NCBI GenBank assembly: GCA_021775575.1
Contig: JAJFHO010000051.1
Location: forward strand, 1 to 51,427
Direction of reading: 5' to 3'
Length of the DNA stretch: 51,427 nucleotides
Origin: Hyphomicrobiales bacterium
GTDB taxonomy: Bacteria; Pseudomonadota; Alphaproteobacteria; Rhizobiales; Methyloligellaceae
How positions within the stretch are numbered: the first letter of the stretch is position 1; each line of letters begins with the position of its first letter. Made by a program: the position numbers and the translations under genes. The notes beneath the pieces were generated by a model. That model saw only the letters and a list, made by a program, of their open reading frames with translations, did no database searches and had not been told where the DNA came from. Shown piece by piece: positions 40,620 through 49,412 of this stretch.

Positions 40620-41066
40620 TTAAAAAAACCCCTCTTCCTTAAGGAGGGCCATAAGCTCCGTTTCTCTTCTCTTCATCTTCGCGGCCTGGCGGCCGCCGTT
40701 TACGTGGTCGTAGCCAAGGAGATGGAGTATGCCGTGCACGAGCAATCTTGAAAGCTCTTCATCCCGCGTTACCCCGTAGCTCCCGGCCTGGGCGGCGGTC
40801 GTCTCAAGGGATATTACCACGTCGCCCATCAGCACCGGGTCGTCCATCGGAAAGCTAAGGACGTCGGTCGGGCGGTCTTTACCCCTGTAGTTTGCGTTAA
40901 GCTCGCGAATGGTATCGTTATCCGTTAAGAGGAGGCTGAGTTCTACCTCACCGCACCCCAAGCCTTTTAAGAGCCTCGCGGCTATCCGCCTTACCTTCCC
41001 CCTCGCCCCCTTCCAGGGAGCCATCGCCTCCTTCAGGCCCTTCTCCTCTATCAGAACCTTCGTCAT
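40620..41066 (-). CDS. ybeY: Endoribonuclease YbeY
   Basis: 148 aa. HGILHLLGYDH at 111-121 provides the three zinc-binding histidines, and LNANYRGKDRPTDVLSFPM is the preceding family signature. YbeY matures 16S rRNA 3' ends and takes part in ribosome quality control. The first 40 codons overlap the 3' end of the 7TM-HD gene in another frame (119 bp). The next in-frame ATG (41024) would still overlap, so the overlap is real. A phoH-HD-ybeY order is common and supports the assignment. Confidence 0.93.
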   Translation of the reverse strand: MTKVLIEEKGLKEAMAPWKGARGKVRRIAARLLKGLGCGEVELSLLLTDNDTIRELNANYRGKDRPTDVLSFPMDDPVLMGDVVISLETTAAQAGSYGVTRDEELSRLLVHGILHLLGYDHVNGGRQAAKMKRRETELMALLKEEGFF

Positions 41067-42744
41067 CTGAGTCCTTCTTTCGCGTTATATAGGCGGGCTC
41101 CGGGTAATCGATCCTCTGGTGGAATATGCCCTCAAATACCTTATTGAAGCTCTGTGAGATAAGGTGCAGGTCCTTGAGGGTAAGCTCGCACTCGTCGAGC
41201 TGGCCGTCTGTAAAAAACCTGTTTACGACCGTCTGCGTCATGCCCTGTATCTTATCCGGCGTCGGGTCGGGTATGGTTTTACTCGCGGCCTCGAGCGCGT
41301 CGGCGAGCATTACAAGCCCTGCCTCGCGTGTCTGAGGCTTCGGCCCGGGGTAACGGAAATCGCTCTCCTTAACCTCTGCGCCGCCGTTCTCCGCCTCCTG
41401 GGCCTTGGCCTTCTCATAGAAGAATTTAATGAGCGAGGTGCCGTGGTGCTCCTGGATAATATCGGTTATTTCGCGCCCGAGACCGTGCGAAGCCGCCATC
41501 TCGACGCCTTCCTTAACGTGGTTGGAGATGATAAGCGCGCTCATCGAGGGCTGGAGCGTATCGTGCTTGTTAACGTCCCGGTTATTCTCGACGAAATACC
41601 TCGGCTTCGAAGCCTTCCCAACATCGTGATAATAGGCGGCGACGCGCGCAAGGAGGGGGTCTGCGTCTATGGCGACGGCGGCGCTCTCCACGAGTGAACC
41701 GATGGAGATGGAGTGATGATAAGTTCCGGGGGCCTCCTCGGCGAGGAGCTTTAGAAGCGGATGGTCGAGCCTCGATAGCTCAAGGAGTTTGATGCTCGTC
41801 GTATACTTGAAGAGGCTTTCGATTACGGGGCCAAGCCCTACGGCGAGGATCGCAGTTATGACGCCGTTTAGAAGGCCGGAGATTACAAGGAGGATCAGGG
41901 CGGAGATAGCCACCTCGCCCCCGCTGTTCATCGCAGTAAGCGAGAGGAGGGCCAGGGCGTTCACGACACCGAGCACCAGGCCGGCCTTAATGACCGTAGC
42001 GCGCTGCGAACAGTACCTTACGCCCATGGCAGCCGCGACCGAGCCGATAAAAAAGTAGGCCGTAGCGTCGAGCCTGCCACCGAGTATCAGCCCCGCCACT
42101 ATGGAGGCCACTGCTGCGTAGACAAATGCGATATCAGACCTGAGGAAAAGTGTCACGAGTATCGGCCCGAGGGCGAGCGGGACCATAAAGATATAGAAAG
42201 AGTCGGGGACGGCCGGGAATACAGACTCCAAACCCCTTGAGGCGATGGCGATAAAAGCCGTTGCAAGAACGCCGCTGATAAATAAAATTGCGACGAGGAG
42301 GAGGTCCTTATGCCTCACCGCAGAGGCTTTTTTGGTATTTGCGGTGGCAAAAATGTATGTAATCGTCGTTAGCATCAGGGTGAAAAAGAAGATACCGAAA
42401 GCGCTAATCCTCAGCCTCTTCGCCGAGAGTTCGGATCTTATGACGGCGAACTTCGCGATATGGGGGGCGGTAGCGGGCTCACCCGCCTTGATGATAAGCT
42501 CACCCTTCGAAACCCCTGCGTCGGCGCCGACTACCTCGGCGGAGACGTTTACCGGGGAGACGATATCCTCAAAGGCAATCTCTCCAGCCTTCATATCAAA
42601 GCCCGTCACCGCCGAAAGACCGGGGCTAAAGACCGTGGCCGTAACAACGGATATGACCAGAAGTGCGAAGAGACGCTTGAAATCGAGTCCGCTCCTCCTT
42701 ATCAATCCGAATGCCGTATTTACTTCGCCGACTATGGTAGCCAC
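40948..42744 (-). CDS. 7TM-HD family membrane phosphohydrolase (PgpH-like)
   Basis: 598 aa. A signal-anchor helix near 25-45 and a short extracytoplasmic segment (to about 110) are followed by seven helices (about 113-315). The cytoplasmic HD domain has GTYHHS at 340-345, the HD doublet at 373-374 (YYHDVGK) and later HHG/HGT metal ligands. Listeria PgpH of this family hydrolyses c-di-AMP. The extracellular domain is short compared with Gram-positive PgpH. The acidic Gly/Glu-rich C-terminus is encoded by sequence shared with ybeY in another frame. The start is GTG with GGGAGG seven bases upstream. Substrate inferred from family only. Confidence 0.85.
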   Translation of the reverse strand: MATIVGEVNTAFGLIRRSGLDFKRLFALLVISVVTATVFSPGLSAVTGFDMKAGEIAFEDIVSPVNVSAEVVGADAGVSKGELIIKAGEPATAPHIAKFAVIRSELSAKRLRISAFGIFFFTLMLTTITYIFATANTKKASAVRHKDLLLVAILFISGVLATAFIAIASRGLESVFPAVPDSFYIFMVPLALGPILVTLFLRSDIAFVYAAVASIVAGLILGGRLDATAYFFIGSVAAAMGVRYCSQRATVIKAGLVLGVVNALALLSLTAMNSGGEVAISALILLVISGLLNGVITAILAVGLGPVIESLFKYTTSIKLLELSRLDHPLLKLLAEEAPGTYHHSISIGSLVESAAVAIDADPLLARVAAYYHDVGKASKPRYFVENNRDVNKHDTLQPSMSALIISNHVKEGVEMAASHGLGREITDIIQEHHGTSLIKFFYEKAKAQEAENGGAEVKESDFRYPGPKPQTREAGLVMLADALEAASKTIPDPTPDKIQGMTQTVVNRFFTDGQLDECELTLKDLHLISQSFNKVFEGIFHQRIDYPEPAYITRKKDSDDEGSDRGEGPEGGDGSLEGGEGEGKADSREALKRLGVR

Positions 42745-42802
42745 GGGGCCGCCTCCCTATTACCTGGAGCAGAGCCAACATTAAGCTTTGAAATTATAAG
42801 AT

Positions 42803-43795
42803 TCATATCTCCTCTATTATTGGCACGGCTTTCCTACGCTCGGCCTTCTCGAAGGCCTTTATGACCTCCTGAACGAGCGGGTGCCTCACCACATCCACAT
42901 CGCTAAAATTAATAAAGCACAGGCTCTTTACATTCCTGAGAATATTTTGAGATGCTACGAGCCCCGAAGGTTTGGCCAGCGGCAGGTCTATCTGGGTTAT
43001 ATCCCCAGTAACAACCGCCTTGGAGCCGAAGCCGAGCCTCGTTAGAAACATCTTCATCTGCTCTATCGTCGTATTCTGGGCCTCATCGAGAATCACAAAG
43101 GAATCGTCGAGCGTCCTGCCCCTCATAAAGGCGAGCGGGGCGACCTCAATGGTCCCCCTCTCCATTAGCCTCTGGACCTGCTCGGGGTCCATCATTACGT
43201 TAAGGGCGTCAAAGAGGGGCCTCAGGTACGGATCGACCTTCGCTACCAGGTCGCCCGGGAGAAAGCCTAACTTCTCGCCAGCCTCCACGGCGGGGCGCGT
43301 AAGTATTATCCTGTCCACCTCTTTCGCCGAAAGGGCCGCAACCGCGCTCGCTATCGCAAGATACGTCTTCCCGGTGCCGGCTGGGCCTATGCCGAATACG
43401 ACGTCGTACTTCTTGATAGAATCAAGGTACTTCTTCTGCATAACGCTCTTAGGCGAAATGTTTTTGTTTTTGTAGGAGGTATATACGGCATCCATAAAGA
43501 TCTTGGATAGTTCGGTCTCAGGGTTCGCCGAGAGTATGCTTGCGGCGTAATTCAAGTCCTGCGCCGTAAGGGGGTAACCCTTCTCAAGCAGAGAGTAAAG
43601 CTCTGTCAGGAGGCGTTCTGCAAAGGCGACCTTACCCTCACTGCCCTGGAGAATAACGACCGAGCCCCTGGTATCGGCTTTAACGCCGGTGAGAGCCTCT
43701 ATCTTCTTGATATTCTCGCTGCCTTTACCAAAAAGGCGGCTCGCTAAAGCGTTATCGGCAAGCGACAGTTGTCTTATACTCTCGGGACTCTCCAA
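42803..43795 (-). CDS. PhoH-family ATPase (YbeZ-like)
   Basis: 330 aa. An N-terminal KH-like region (LFGKGSENIKKIEALTGVKA, 21-40) precedes the ATPase domain with GIGPAGTGKT at 135-144. LTRPAVEAGEKLGFLPGDL follows, then FVILDEAQNTT (Walker B) and VVTGDITQIDLP. This is the YbeZ type of PhoH protein, which works with YbeY in RNA metabolism. The start is TTG with a weak GGA upstream. It begins the phoH-HD-ybeY set. About 170 bp separate it from the lpxC terminator; that gap has two copies of GAGGGAGTAT but no gene. Confidence 0.92.
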   Translation of the reverse strand: MESPESIRQLSLADNALASRLFGKGSENIKKIEALTGVKADTRGSVVILQGSEGKVAFAERLLTELYSLLEKGYPLTAQDLNYAASILSANPETELSKIFMDAVYTSYKNKNISPKSVMQKKYLDSIKKYDVVFGIGPAGTGKTYLAIASAVAALSAKEVDRIILTRPAVEAGEKLGFLPGDLVAKVDPYLRPLFDALNVMMDPEQVQRLMERGTIEVAPLAFMRGRTLDDSFVILDEAQNTTIEQMKMFLTRLGFGSKAVVTGDITQIDLPLAKPSGLVASQNILRNVKSLCFINFSDVDVVRHPLVQEVIKAFEKAERRKAVPIIEEI

Positions 43796-43960
43796 ATAAA
43801 GATCCGTATTATTAGCTGGTTAATTTAAAGAAACCTATTCAAAAATCTTACCATAGTGAGGGAGTATTAGCAATTTATTGTTACAGAATACCTGGTTGAG
43901 GGAGTATCGATAAGTGCGGAGAGAGGGGCCTAGGCCAAGTGTTAAGCGCACGGATGGTGA

Positions 43961-44002
43961 ATAAAAAAAGAGCGCTTGATACGTACCGTATCAAGCGCTC
44001 TT
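43961..44002 (-). terminator. Strong intrinsic terminator of lpxC
   Basis: A 16-bp perfect stem (43968-43983 with 43987-44002, the arm beginning AAGAGCGCTTGATACG) with a 3-base loop is followed on the minus strand by a run of T residues (43962-43969 region). It lies about 30 bp after the lpxC stop. Confidence 0.95.
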
Positions 44003-44030
44003 GAAGATCAAAAACAATTATTTCATATAG

Positions 44031-44963
44031 CTATGCCGTAACAGCGCCACCGACATAGGCAGGTACGCCCGGCTTTACAACATAGACCGAACCACCCTTC
44101 TTACGCCCGGTCGTCGAGAACTCGAAGCGCCCCTGGCTCTTTAAGAGCTTTACGGCTAGGCGATGATTCATGTTGTGCCCGGAACGGTAGGCCTCGAAAC
44201 GCCCGATAATATGATGGCCGAGGAGCGCGATATCACCCATGAAATCCAGCACTTTGTGACGGACAAACTCATCGGGGAATCTCAAACCCTCTTCGTTAAG
44301 GATATCGTCGTCGCCTATGACGACGGCGTTATTTAGGCCGCCACCCCTGGCAAGACCGTTCGCCTTAAGCATCTCGACATCCTTCAGGAAGCCGAATGTC
44401 CTCGCCCTTACTACTTCGCGTCTGAAGACATCCTTAGAGAAAGGACTTGAAAAAGACTGTTTGGCGAGGAAGGGATGAGCGAAATCAATCCTGTAGTCTA
44501 TGCTCATCTCCATATTCTCAGACGGGTAGAGATATATATGCTTATCACCCTCGGAGACCTTGATGGGCTTCTTTATGACAATATATTTCCTTGCGGCGTC
44601 TAGCTTACGTATACCGACATCGTCGATTAGTTCAGTGAAGGCGACAGCGCTTCCGTCAAGAATGGGTATTTCGGGACCGTTTACCATGACTACGGCGTTG
44701 TCCACACCCATTCCGTAAAGGGCTGCCATTAGATGCTCGACGGTCGCAACCGTTACCCCGTCCACCCCGAGAGTAGTCGCGTAGCTCGTTGCTACGACAC
44801 TTGATGTAAGGGCCGGAATATGCGGGCTACCCGCAATATCAGAGCGAATAAATACTATGCCGGTATCCTCGCCTGAGGGTTTAACAGTGACCGTAGTATC
44901 GAGACCCGAGTGGAGCGCTATGCCTGAAATCGAAAAGCTTTTATTTATCGTAGTTTGTTTCAT
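44031..44963 (-). CDS. lpxC: UDP-3-O-acyl-N-acetylglucosamine deacetylase
   Basis: 310 aa. Zinc ligands are visible: His77 in TVEHLMAALYG, then His236 and Asp240 in RHKVLDFMGD; catalytic His263 lies in SGHNMNH. EIPILDGSA is also conserved. LpxC catalyses the committed step of lipid A synthesis and is controlled by LapB/FtsH proteolysis in enterics; a LapB homologue is in this window. The gene appears monocistronic: its own upstream region and a strong terminator bracket it. The C-terminal sequence ends in a Val/Gly-rich tail of the kind that can act as a degron (VYVVKPGVPAYVGGAVTA). Confidence 0.96.
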   Translation of the reverse strand: MKQTTINKSFSISGIALHSGLDTTVTVKPSGEDTGIVFIRSDIAGSPHIPALTSSVVATSYATTLGVDGVTVATVEHLMAALYGMGVDNAVVMVNGPEIPILDGSAVAFTELIDDVGIRKLDAARKYIVIKKPIKVSEGDKHIYLYPSENMEMSIDYRIDFAHPFLAKQSFSSPFSKDVFRREVVRARTFGFLKDVEMLKANGLARGGGLNNAVVIGDDDILNEEGLRFPDEFVRHKVLDFMGDIALLGHHIIGRFEAYRSGHNMNHRLAVKLLKSQGRFEFSTTGRKKGGSVYVVKPGVPAYVGGAVTA

Positions 44964-44979
44964 AACGACACTAAGCTAG

Positions 44980-44995
44980 TGCAACATACATGCCA
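44980..44995 (-). promoter_or_regulatory. Candidate sigma54-type promoter upstream of lpxC
   Basis: The minus strand reads TGGCATGTATGTTGCA, one mismatch from the -24/-12 consensus TGGCACG-N4-TTGCW. Its predicted start lies about six bases before the lpxC ATG. No activator site was identified, so this may be a chance match. Confidence 0.3.
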
Positions 44996-45123
44996 AAAAA
45001 TAAAGCTCTATAAATCAACAACTTACAGGCATGGCCGTTATAATTTCTGTATCATTTTCGCGAATACAACAGTCTTTTTCGCACTTTTGCAACACTTTTC
45101 ATAGCAGGTAGGAAGGCTTCGGC

Positions 45124-46335
45124 TTAGATAAGGAGACCGGCAACAGTGGCGGTCATAAACCCGGCCATGACACCGGCGAGCAGGGCTTTTAAGCTAAGGC
45201 GCGCGACCTCCTTCTTACGCTCCGGGGCTATGCCGCCTATCCCGCCTATGAGAATGGCGATGGAGCCGAAGTTCGCAAAGCTACAAAGCGCGTAAGTGGC
45301 TATCACCACGGAGCGTGGGCTAAGAGAGCCCGAGTCCACCAGCCCCTTTAGCTTGCCGTACGAGATGAACTCGTTAAAGATGACCTTTATCCCGAGTAGC
45401 TTCCCGACCTCATGGCAGTCGGCCCACGGCACGCCCATGATAAACGCCACGGGGCTCATCACATAACCGGAGAGCCCCTCAAAAGAGCTTCCGGTGAATT
45501 TCAGAAGGTAGTCGGCCATCCCGATAAGGGCCACGAATGCCAGGAGCATAGCCCCGATGGTCGCAGCCAGCCTCATCCCCTGGTAGGCCCCGTTCGCTGC
45601 GGCCTCGATGATATTTACGTCATCGCTCTTAAAGGCCTCCTTGACGTCAGGGACTTCGGCCTCGTCTCCGTTACCATTCGTCCCGCCGGACGGCACCATT
45701 ATCTTCGATATCACGATGGCGGCGGGGGCGCTCATTACGGAGGCGGCGAGGAGGTGGCCGGCGCTCGCGCCAAAACTCACATAGGCGGCCATAACGCTCC
45801 CGGCTATAGTTGACATAAAGCACGTCATAAGGGTAAAGAGCTCGCTCCTGCTCATGCGTTTTATGTACTCTCCGACGGCCGTTACCGCCTCTATACCCAT
45901 AAAGACGAATGAGGCAGAAAGAAAAGCCTCGGCCCCTGAGACCTTCATGGAGCGCTCCATAACGAAGCCAATAGCCTTCACTATCCTCTGAATAATACCA
46001 AGGTAGAAGAGGATGCTCATAAGTGAAGATACAAATATTATAGTCGGGAGTACCTTGAAGGCGATTATAGCGCCTACGGAGAAGTCCGTAGCAAGTGTGC
46101 CGAAGATAAATGTCGCGCCGAACTCGGTAAAATCCAGAAGGCGCGTCATTACGACACGAGCGGCGTCGAAGACGAGCTTACCGGGGGCTGTCTTTAGTAT
46201 AAGTACGGCGAATATGAACTGAAGCGCCAACCCCCATATGACCACCCTTGGGCTTATGCGTTTCCTATCCTCGGATATCGCCAAAGCGATACCCATAAAG
46301 ATAAGAAGACCCAGCAGGCCTATAAGCTTTTCCAT
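45124..46335 (-). CDS. nupC: NupC-family concentrative nucleoside transporter
   Basis: 403 aa, with about 8-10 helices in the CNT arrangement. Characteristic segments are GATFIFGTLATDFSVGAIIAFKVLPTIIF-type (split here only for position, about 73-100) and GIEAVTAVGEYIKRMSRSEL. FMSTIAGSVMAAYVSFGA forms the conserved nucleoside-binding hairpin. The C-terminal part has CSFANFGSIAILIGGIGG. It imports nucleosides with Na+ or H+. The ATG has GAGGAA upstream. It is upstream of lpxC but separated by 160 bp and lpxC's own promoter region, so it is probably a separate unit. Confidence 0.92.
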   Translation of the reverse strand: MEKLIGLLGLLIFMGIALAISEDRKRISPRVVIWGLALQFIFAVLILKTAPGKLVFDAARVVMTRLLDFTEFGATFIFGTLATDFSVGAIIAFKVLPTIIFVSSLMSILFYLGIIQRIVKAIGFVMERSMKVSGAEAFLSASFVFMGIEAVTAVGEYIKRMSRSELFTLMTCFMSTIAGSVMAAYVSFGASAGHLLAASVMSAPAAIVISKIMVPSGGTNGNGDEAEVPDVKEAFKSDDVNIIEAAANGAYQGMRLAATIGAMLLAFVALIGMADYLLKFTGSSFEGLSGYVMSPVAFIMGVPWADCHEVGKLLGIKVIFNEFISYGKLKGLVDSGSLSPRSVVIATYALCSFANFGSIAILIGGIGGIAPERKKEVARLSLKALLAGVMAGFMTATVAGLLI

Positions 46336-46466
46336 CTATTCCTCTTCCGGTTTTATTGTTATTCTCTAAATATTCGGCAAGACAGACTTTAACACAAGTT
46401 CCGGGCGGGGGTCAATCCGCTGCGGAGCTACTATTTCATTGCATTAACTTCTATTATATTCGGTGC

Positions 46467-46484
46467 GGGGGGGGGTGGGGTGGG
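46467..46484 (+). other. G-quadruplex-capable G-tract
   Basis: Nine G, T, four G, T, three G in 18 bases on the plus strand, 15 bases beyond the stop of the HD-GYP gene (C-rich in its mRNA). At least four GGG runs with single-base loops are possible. The rest of the gap 46336-46498 shows no gene. Confidence 0.6.
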
Positions 46485-46498
46485 TTAGGCGAGGTTTT

Positions 46499-49138
46499 TC
46501 AGGAGGCCTTCTCCGTACCGGTTGGCGTACTTATGAGTATGGACTTGCCGGCCTCATAGACCCTTAAGAAGGCGTCCACTACCTCCGGGTCGAATTGACC
46601 GCCCGAGCATCTCATAAGCTCCGATATAACGGCTTCCGAGGGCATACCCGGCCTGTAGGGCCTATCGGCCACCATTGAGTCGATGGTATCTGCGACGGCT
46701 ATTATACGCGCGTAGAAAGGTATCTCACTACCGCTAAGCCCATCGGGGTATCCGGTGCCGTCGTAACTCTCCTGATGTGCCCTTATGGAAGGAAGTACGT
46801 CCTCTAATTGCTTGATATGCGCGAGTATCTCAGCGCCCTTTACTGCATGGAGGCGCATTATCTTAAATTCATCGTCCGTTAGCTTCTCCGGCTTATTCAG
46901 TATGGATTCGTAAGTGCCAATCTTACCGATATCGTGCAGGTGTGCCGCTATCTCAAGGCGCTTAAGGCTCTCTCTACCTAACCCCATCTCCTCGCCGATG
47001 GACTTGGCGGTAAGGGTAACGCGCTTGGAATGCCCGGCGGTCCACTTGCACTTTGCATCTATGACCTCGGTTAGCGAGCTTATGGTGCCAATGAAGAGAT
47101 CTTCAAGATCCTTAAGGAGCCTCGCGTTCTCAAGACCTATGGCCATCTGACCGGCGAGCTTCTCAAGGGTGTAAAGGTCGTCCGATGTATATGCTGCTGC
47201 CCTTTTTGCTCCAACGCTCAAAAACCCTATCGGCTCTCCTTTTAAAATGAGCGGCACCCTTACAAACGAGAGAATGCCGCTGTCGAGAAACGCGCGTTCG
47301 AGCGGGAGGAGCGTACTAACCTCCCTCAGGTCGGCTACGAACTCCGGCTTGGCGGAGCTAAGTACATCTAAAGCCGTGGTATCAGCTAATGAGATCTCCT
47401 CACCTTTGACGATGCCCTCCACGCCAAAACCTGCGGCATAGGTAAAGCTCTTCGTCTCCTTACCGGAGAGGCCGACGACAACGCAATCCGAGGGGACGAG
47501 CCTTACCGCCATCCTTGAAGCCGTCTCCAGAATATCGTTTATATCAAGACTTGAAAGAATCGCCCTGTCTATTTCGTAGAGTACCTGGATCGTTTCAATC
47601 CTGCGGCTAAGCTCCATTGAGTTACCGAGAGACTCCCTGTAGAGACGAGCCTCGCTTAGTGCAACGGATATCTGTGATGCCATACCGTCCATGAGAAGTA
47701 TCTCGCGCGGTTTAAAACTCCTCTCCTTTAGAAAACCTATGACATTTATCCCCAACCGCTTGTCCATTGATACGAGTGGTATGATGGCAAAAGTCTTAAT
47801 CTCCGGGAACTCGTTAAAGACCCCCTCCCCGTGCCGTATTACAGCCTCGCTTGAGAGCCCGTCCAGCATATGGTCGTCTCCGGTGAGCACTGTCGAACGG
47901 AATAAGGGCTGGTGCCGTGCTGGCAGGCCGTAAGCCTGCGCCGGGGTATATGCCTGTCTCTCGGTGTCCCACAGGTAGATTAAAGAATAATCCGATGCCA
48001 TGATATTCGATGAACACTCGGCCACCCTGGAGAGGAGCCTATCCATGTCGGTGGTTACGAAAGAGGCCCTTGAAAGGGTCAGGAGATTCTCCGTAAGCTC
48101 CGTCTCTTCCTTGACCCTCTTCTCGGAGTCGTTGATATCGCTTAGGAATTGAGAATTTCTGATTGCAGAGGAGACGTGGTTTGTAAAACTTTTCAGGAAG
48201 TCTATATCGCTCGCCGGGAAGTCGTCACTGGAGTTGAAGACGACGAGTACGCCGATAGCATCGTCGAAGTCCATCATCGGTAATGCCGCAAGCGAATGGC
48301 AACCCTTACCTTCCGGGGCCTTTCGCCACGACTCTACCCCGGAGTGAGTGTTAAGGTCATTAACCACTACGACTTCTTTCGTGCAGACGGCCCTGGCGGC
48401 CGGTCCAAGGCTTGGCATAGCCCCAACCTCCGGGAGAATGCCGCCATCCCGACAAAAGTGCGCCCTTACTAATATGCCATTGTCATTACCGTCGAGTGAA
48501 CCGGCCCATGCCATAGTATAACCGAGCTTTACGGCATACTTGCATGCCGCCATGAATCTAAAATCAAGGTTCATATTGGCGCTGAGTCTTCGGTTTAATT
48601 CCAGGAGCGCGCTTGTTCTATCATAAGCAAGGCTTTGATCGGTTATATCCTCCAGGATATGAACGGTACTAACTCCGGCGCCGTCTTCGGCGGCCAGCGG
48701 GAAGCACCTGACCTTAAAGACCTTCTCCATCTCCGGGACGGATATCACAGTCTCATCCACGATATCCAAAGTGACACCTTCGTCGCTACAGCTATTTAAC
48801 GCTCCATCCATGACCGGGAAGATATTGTAGAAATATCTCCCGATGATCCTGGAAAACGGCAGACCCGCAGCCTCAATATAGGCCCGGTTTACCCTGAGGA
48901 GCCTCCTCTCGCTGTCGCTTATGAATATCGGGTCGGAGATGGCATTGAATGTAGTCTCCCACTGCCTCCTGCTTCTATCTATCGCCACGGTCGTCACGTT
49001 AAGGTCTTCCGGCATATCGCGCCCATCCAAACGATTAGCCTCGGAGTACTTCTCGCCGAGCTCCTTATCCCTGAGCTCATCCCTAAGGCGCGTTATCTCG
49101 CCCTCAAGCGCCGATATGTAACTATCCTTATCTTCCAT
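46499..49138 (-). CDS. PAS/GAF sensor protein with HD-GYP domain (putative c-di-GMP phosphodiesterase)
   Basis: 879 aa, cytoplasmic. A short coiled coil (1-35) precedes a PAS domain (about 60-170, FNAISDPIFISDSERRLLRVN). Three GAF-like domains follow (about 180-330, 360-500, 520-675), then HD-GYP (about 690-865) with AAHLHDIGKIG, HAVKGAEIL, HQESYDGTGYPDGLSGSEIP and ADTIDSMVADRPYRP. The GYP triad and HD ligands are intact, so c-di-GMP hydrolysis is likely, gated by small-ligand or redox sensing. It is monocistronic with GAGGT seven bases before ATG and a structured leader upstream. Confidence 0.9.
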   Translation of the reverse strand: MEDKDSYISALEGEITRLRDELRDKELGEKYSEANRLDGRDMPEDLNVTTVAIDRSRRQWETTFNAISDPIFISDSERRLLRVNRAYIEAAGLPFSRIIGRYFYNIFPVMDGALNSCSDEGVTLDIVDETVISVPEMEKVFKVRCFPLAAEDGAGVSTVHILEDITDQSLAYDRTSALLELNRRLSANMNLDFRFMAACKYAVKLGYTMAWAGSLDGNDNGILVRAHFCRDGGILPEVGAMPSLGPAARAVCTKEVVVVNDLNTHSGVESWRKAPEGKGCHSLAALPMMDFDDAIGVLVVFNSSDDFPASDIDFLKSFTNHVSSAIRNSQFLSDINDSEKRVKEETELTENLLTLSRASFVTTDMDRLLSRVAECSSNIMASDYSLIYLWDTERQAYTPAQAYGLPARHQPLFRSTVLTGDDHMLDGLSSEAVIRHGEGVFNEFPEIKTFAIIPLVSMDKRLGINVIGFLKERSFKPREILLMDGMASQISVALSEARLYRESLGNSMELSRRIETIQVLYEIDRAILSSLDINDILETASRMAVRLVPSDCVVVGLSGKETKSFTYAAGFGVEGIVKGEEISLADTTALDVLSSAKPEFVADLREVSTLLPLERAFLDSGILSFVRVPLILKGEPIGFLSVGAKRAAAYTSDDLYTLEKLAGQMAIGLENARLLKDLEDLFIGTISSLTEVIDAKCKWTAGHSKRVTLTAKSIGEEMGLGRESLKRLEIAAHLHDIGKIGTYESILNKPEKLTDDEFKIMRLHAVKGAEILAHIKQLEDVLPSIRAHQESYDGTGYPDGLSGSEIPFYARIIAVADTIDSMVADRPYRPGMPSEAVISELMRCSGGQFDPEVVDAFLRVYEAGKSILISTPTGTEKAS

Positions 49139-49162
49139 ATATTTACCTCAATATATTTAACA

Positions 49163-49202
49163 GAAGAGCGCCCGGCTTGCAGCCATCCGGACTTCACTCT
49201 TC
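49163..49202 (-). promoter_or_regulatory. Structured 5' leader hairpin of the HD-GYP gene
   Basis: An 8-bp outer stem (GAAGAGTG with CGCTCTTC, one G-U) encloses an inner GGCT-GCA-AGCC hairpin, ending about 25 bases before the start codon. It does not match the c-di-GMP class I (GEMM) core as I recall it. The rest of the gap to mogA (49203-49412) is AT-rich with a duplicated TTACYTGATAT-like motif and no gene. Confidence 0.35.
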
Positions 49203-49412
49203 GGTGTACGGCTTTATAGCTCATTCGGCAAAAACTTCCGTATCTTCTGTAATCTATTAAGAGCATTAATAGTTAACGCAAAAGTGGTGCCACTATAGCC
49301 CTGAAACCATATCAAGTAAGGAGTTATCTATAAGTATTACCCGAAAAGATATCAGGTAAGAAGACCCTATACCGTATTTAGAGAGAAGTCGGGGTAGAGC
49401 GAGAAGAATGGA

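Noticed and set aside
49140-49412. c-di-GMP class I (GEMM) riboswitch upstream of the HD-GYP gene
   Set aside because: The conserved GEMM blocks and their order are not found on either strand; only a generic hairpin is supported.
49260-49412. Molybdenum-cofactor riboswitch near mogA
   Set aside because: It would need to precede a Moco gene; this sequence is downstream of mogA on the transcribed strand and shows no recognisable Moco motif.
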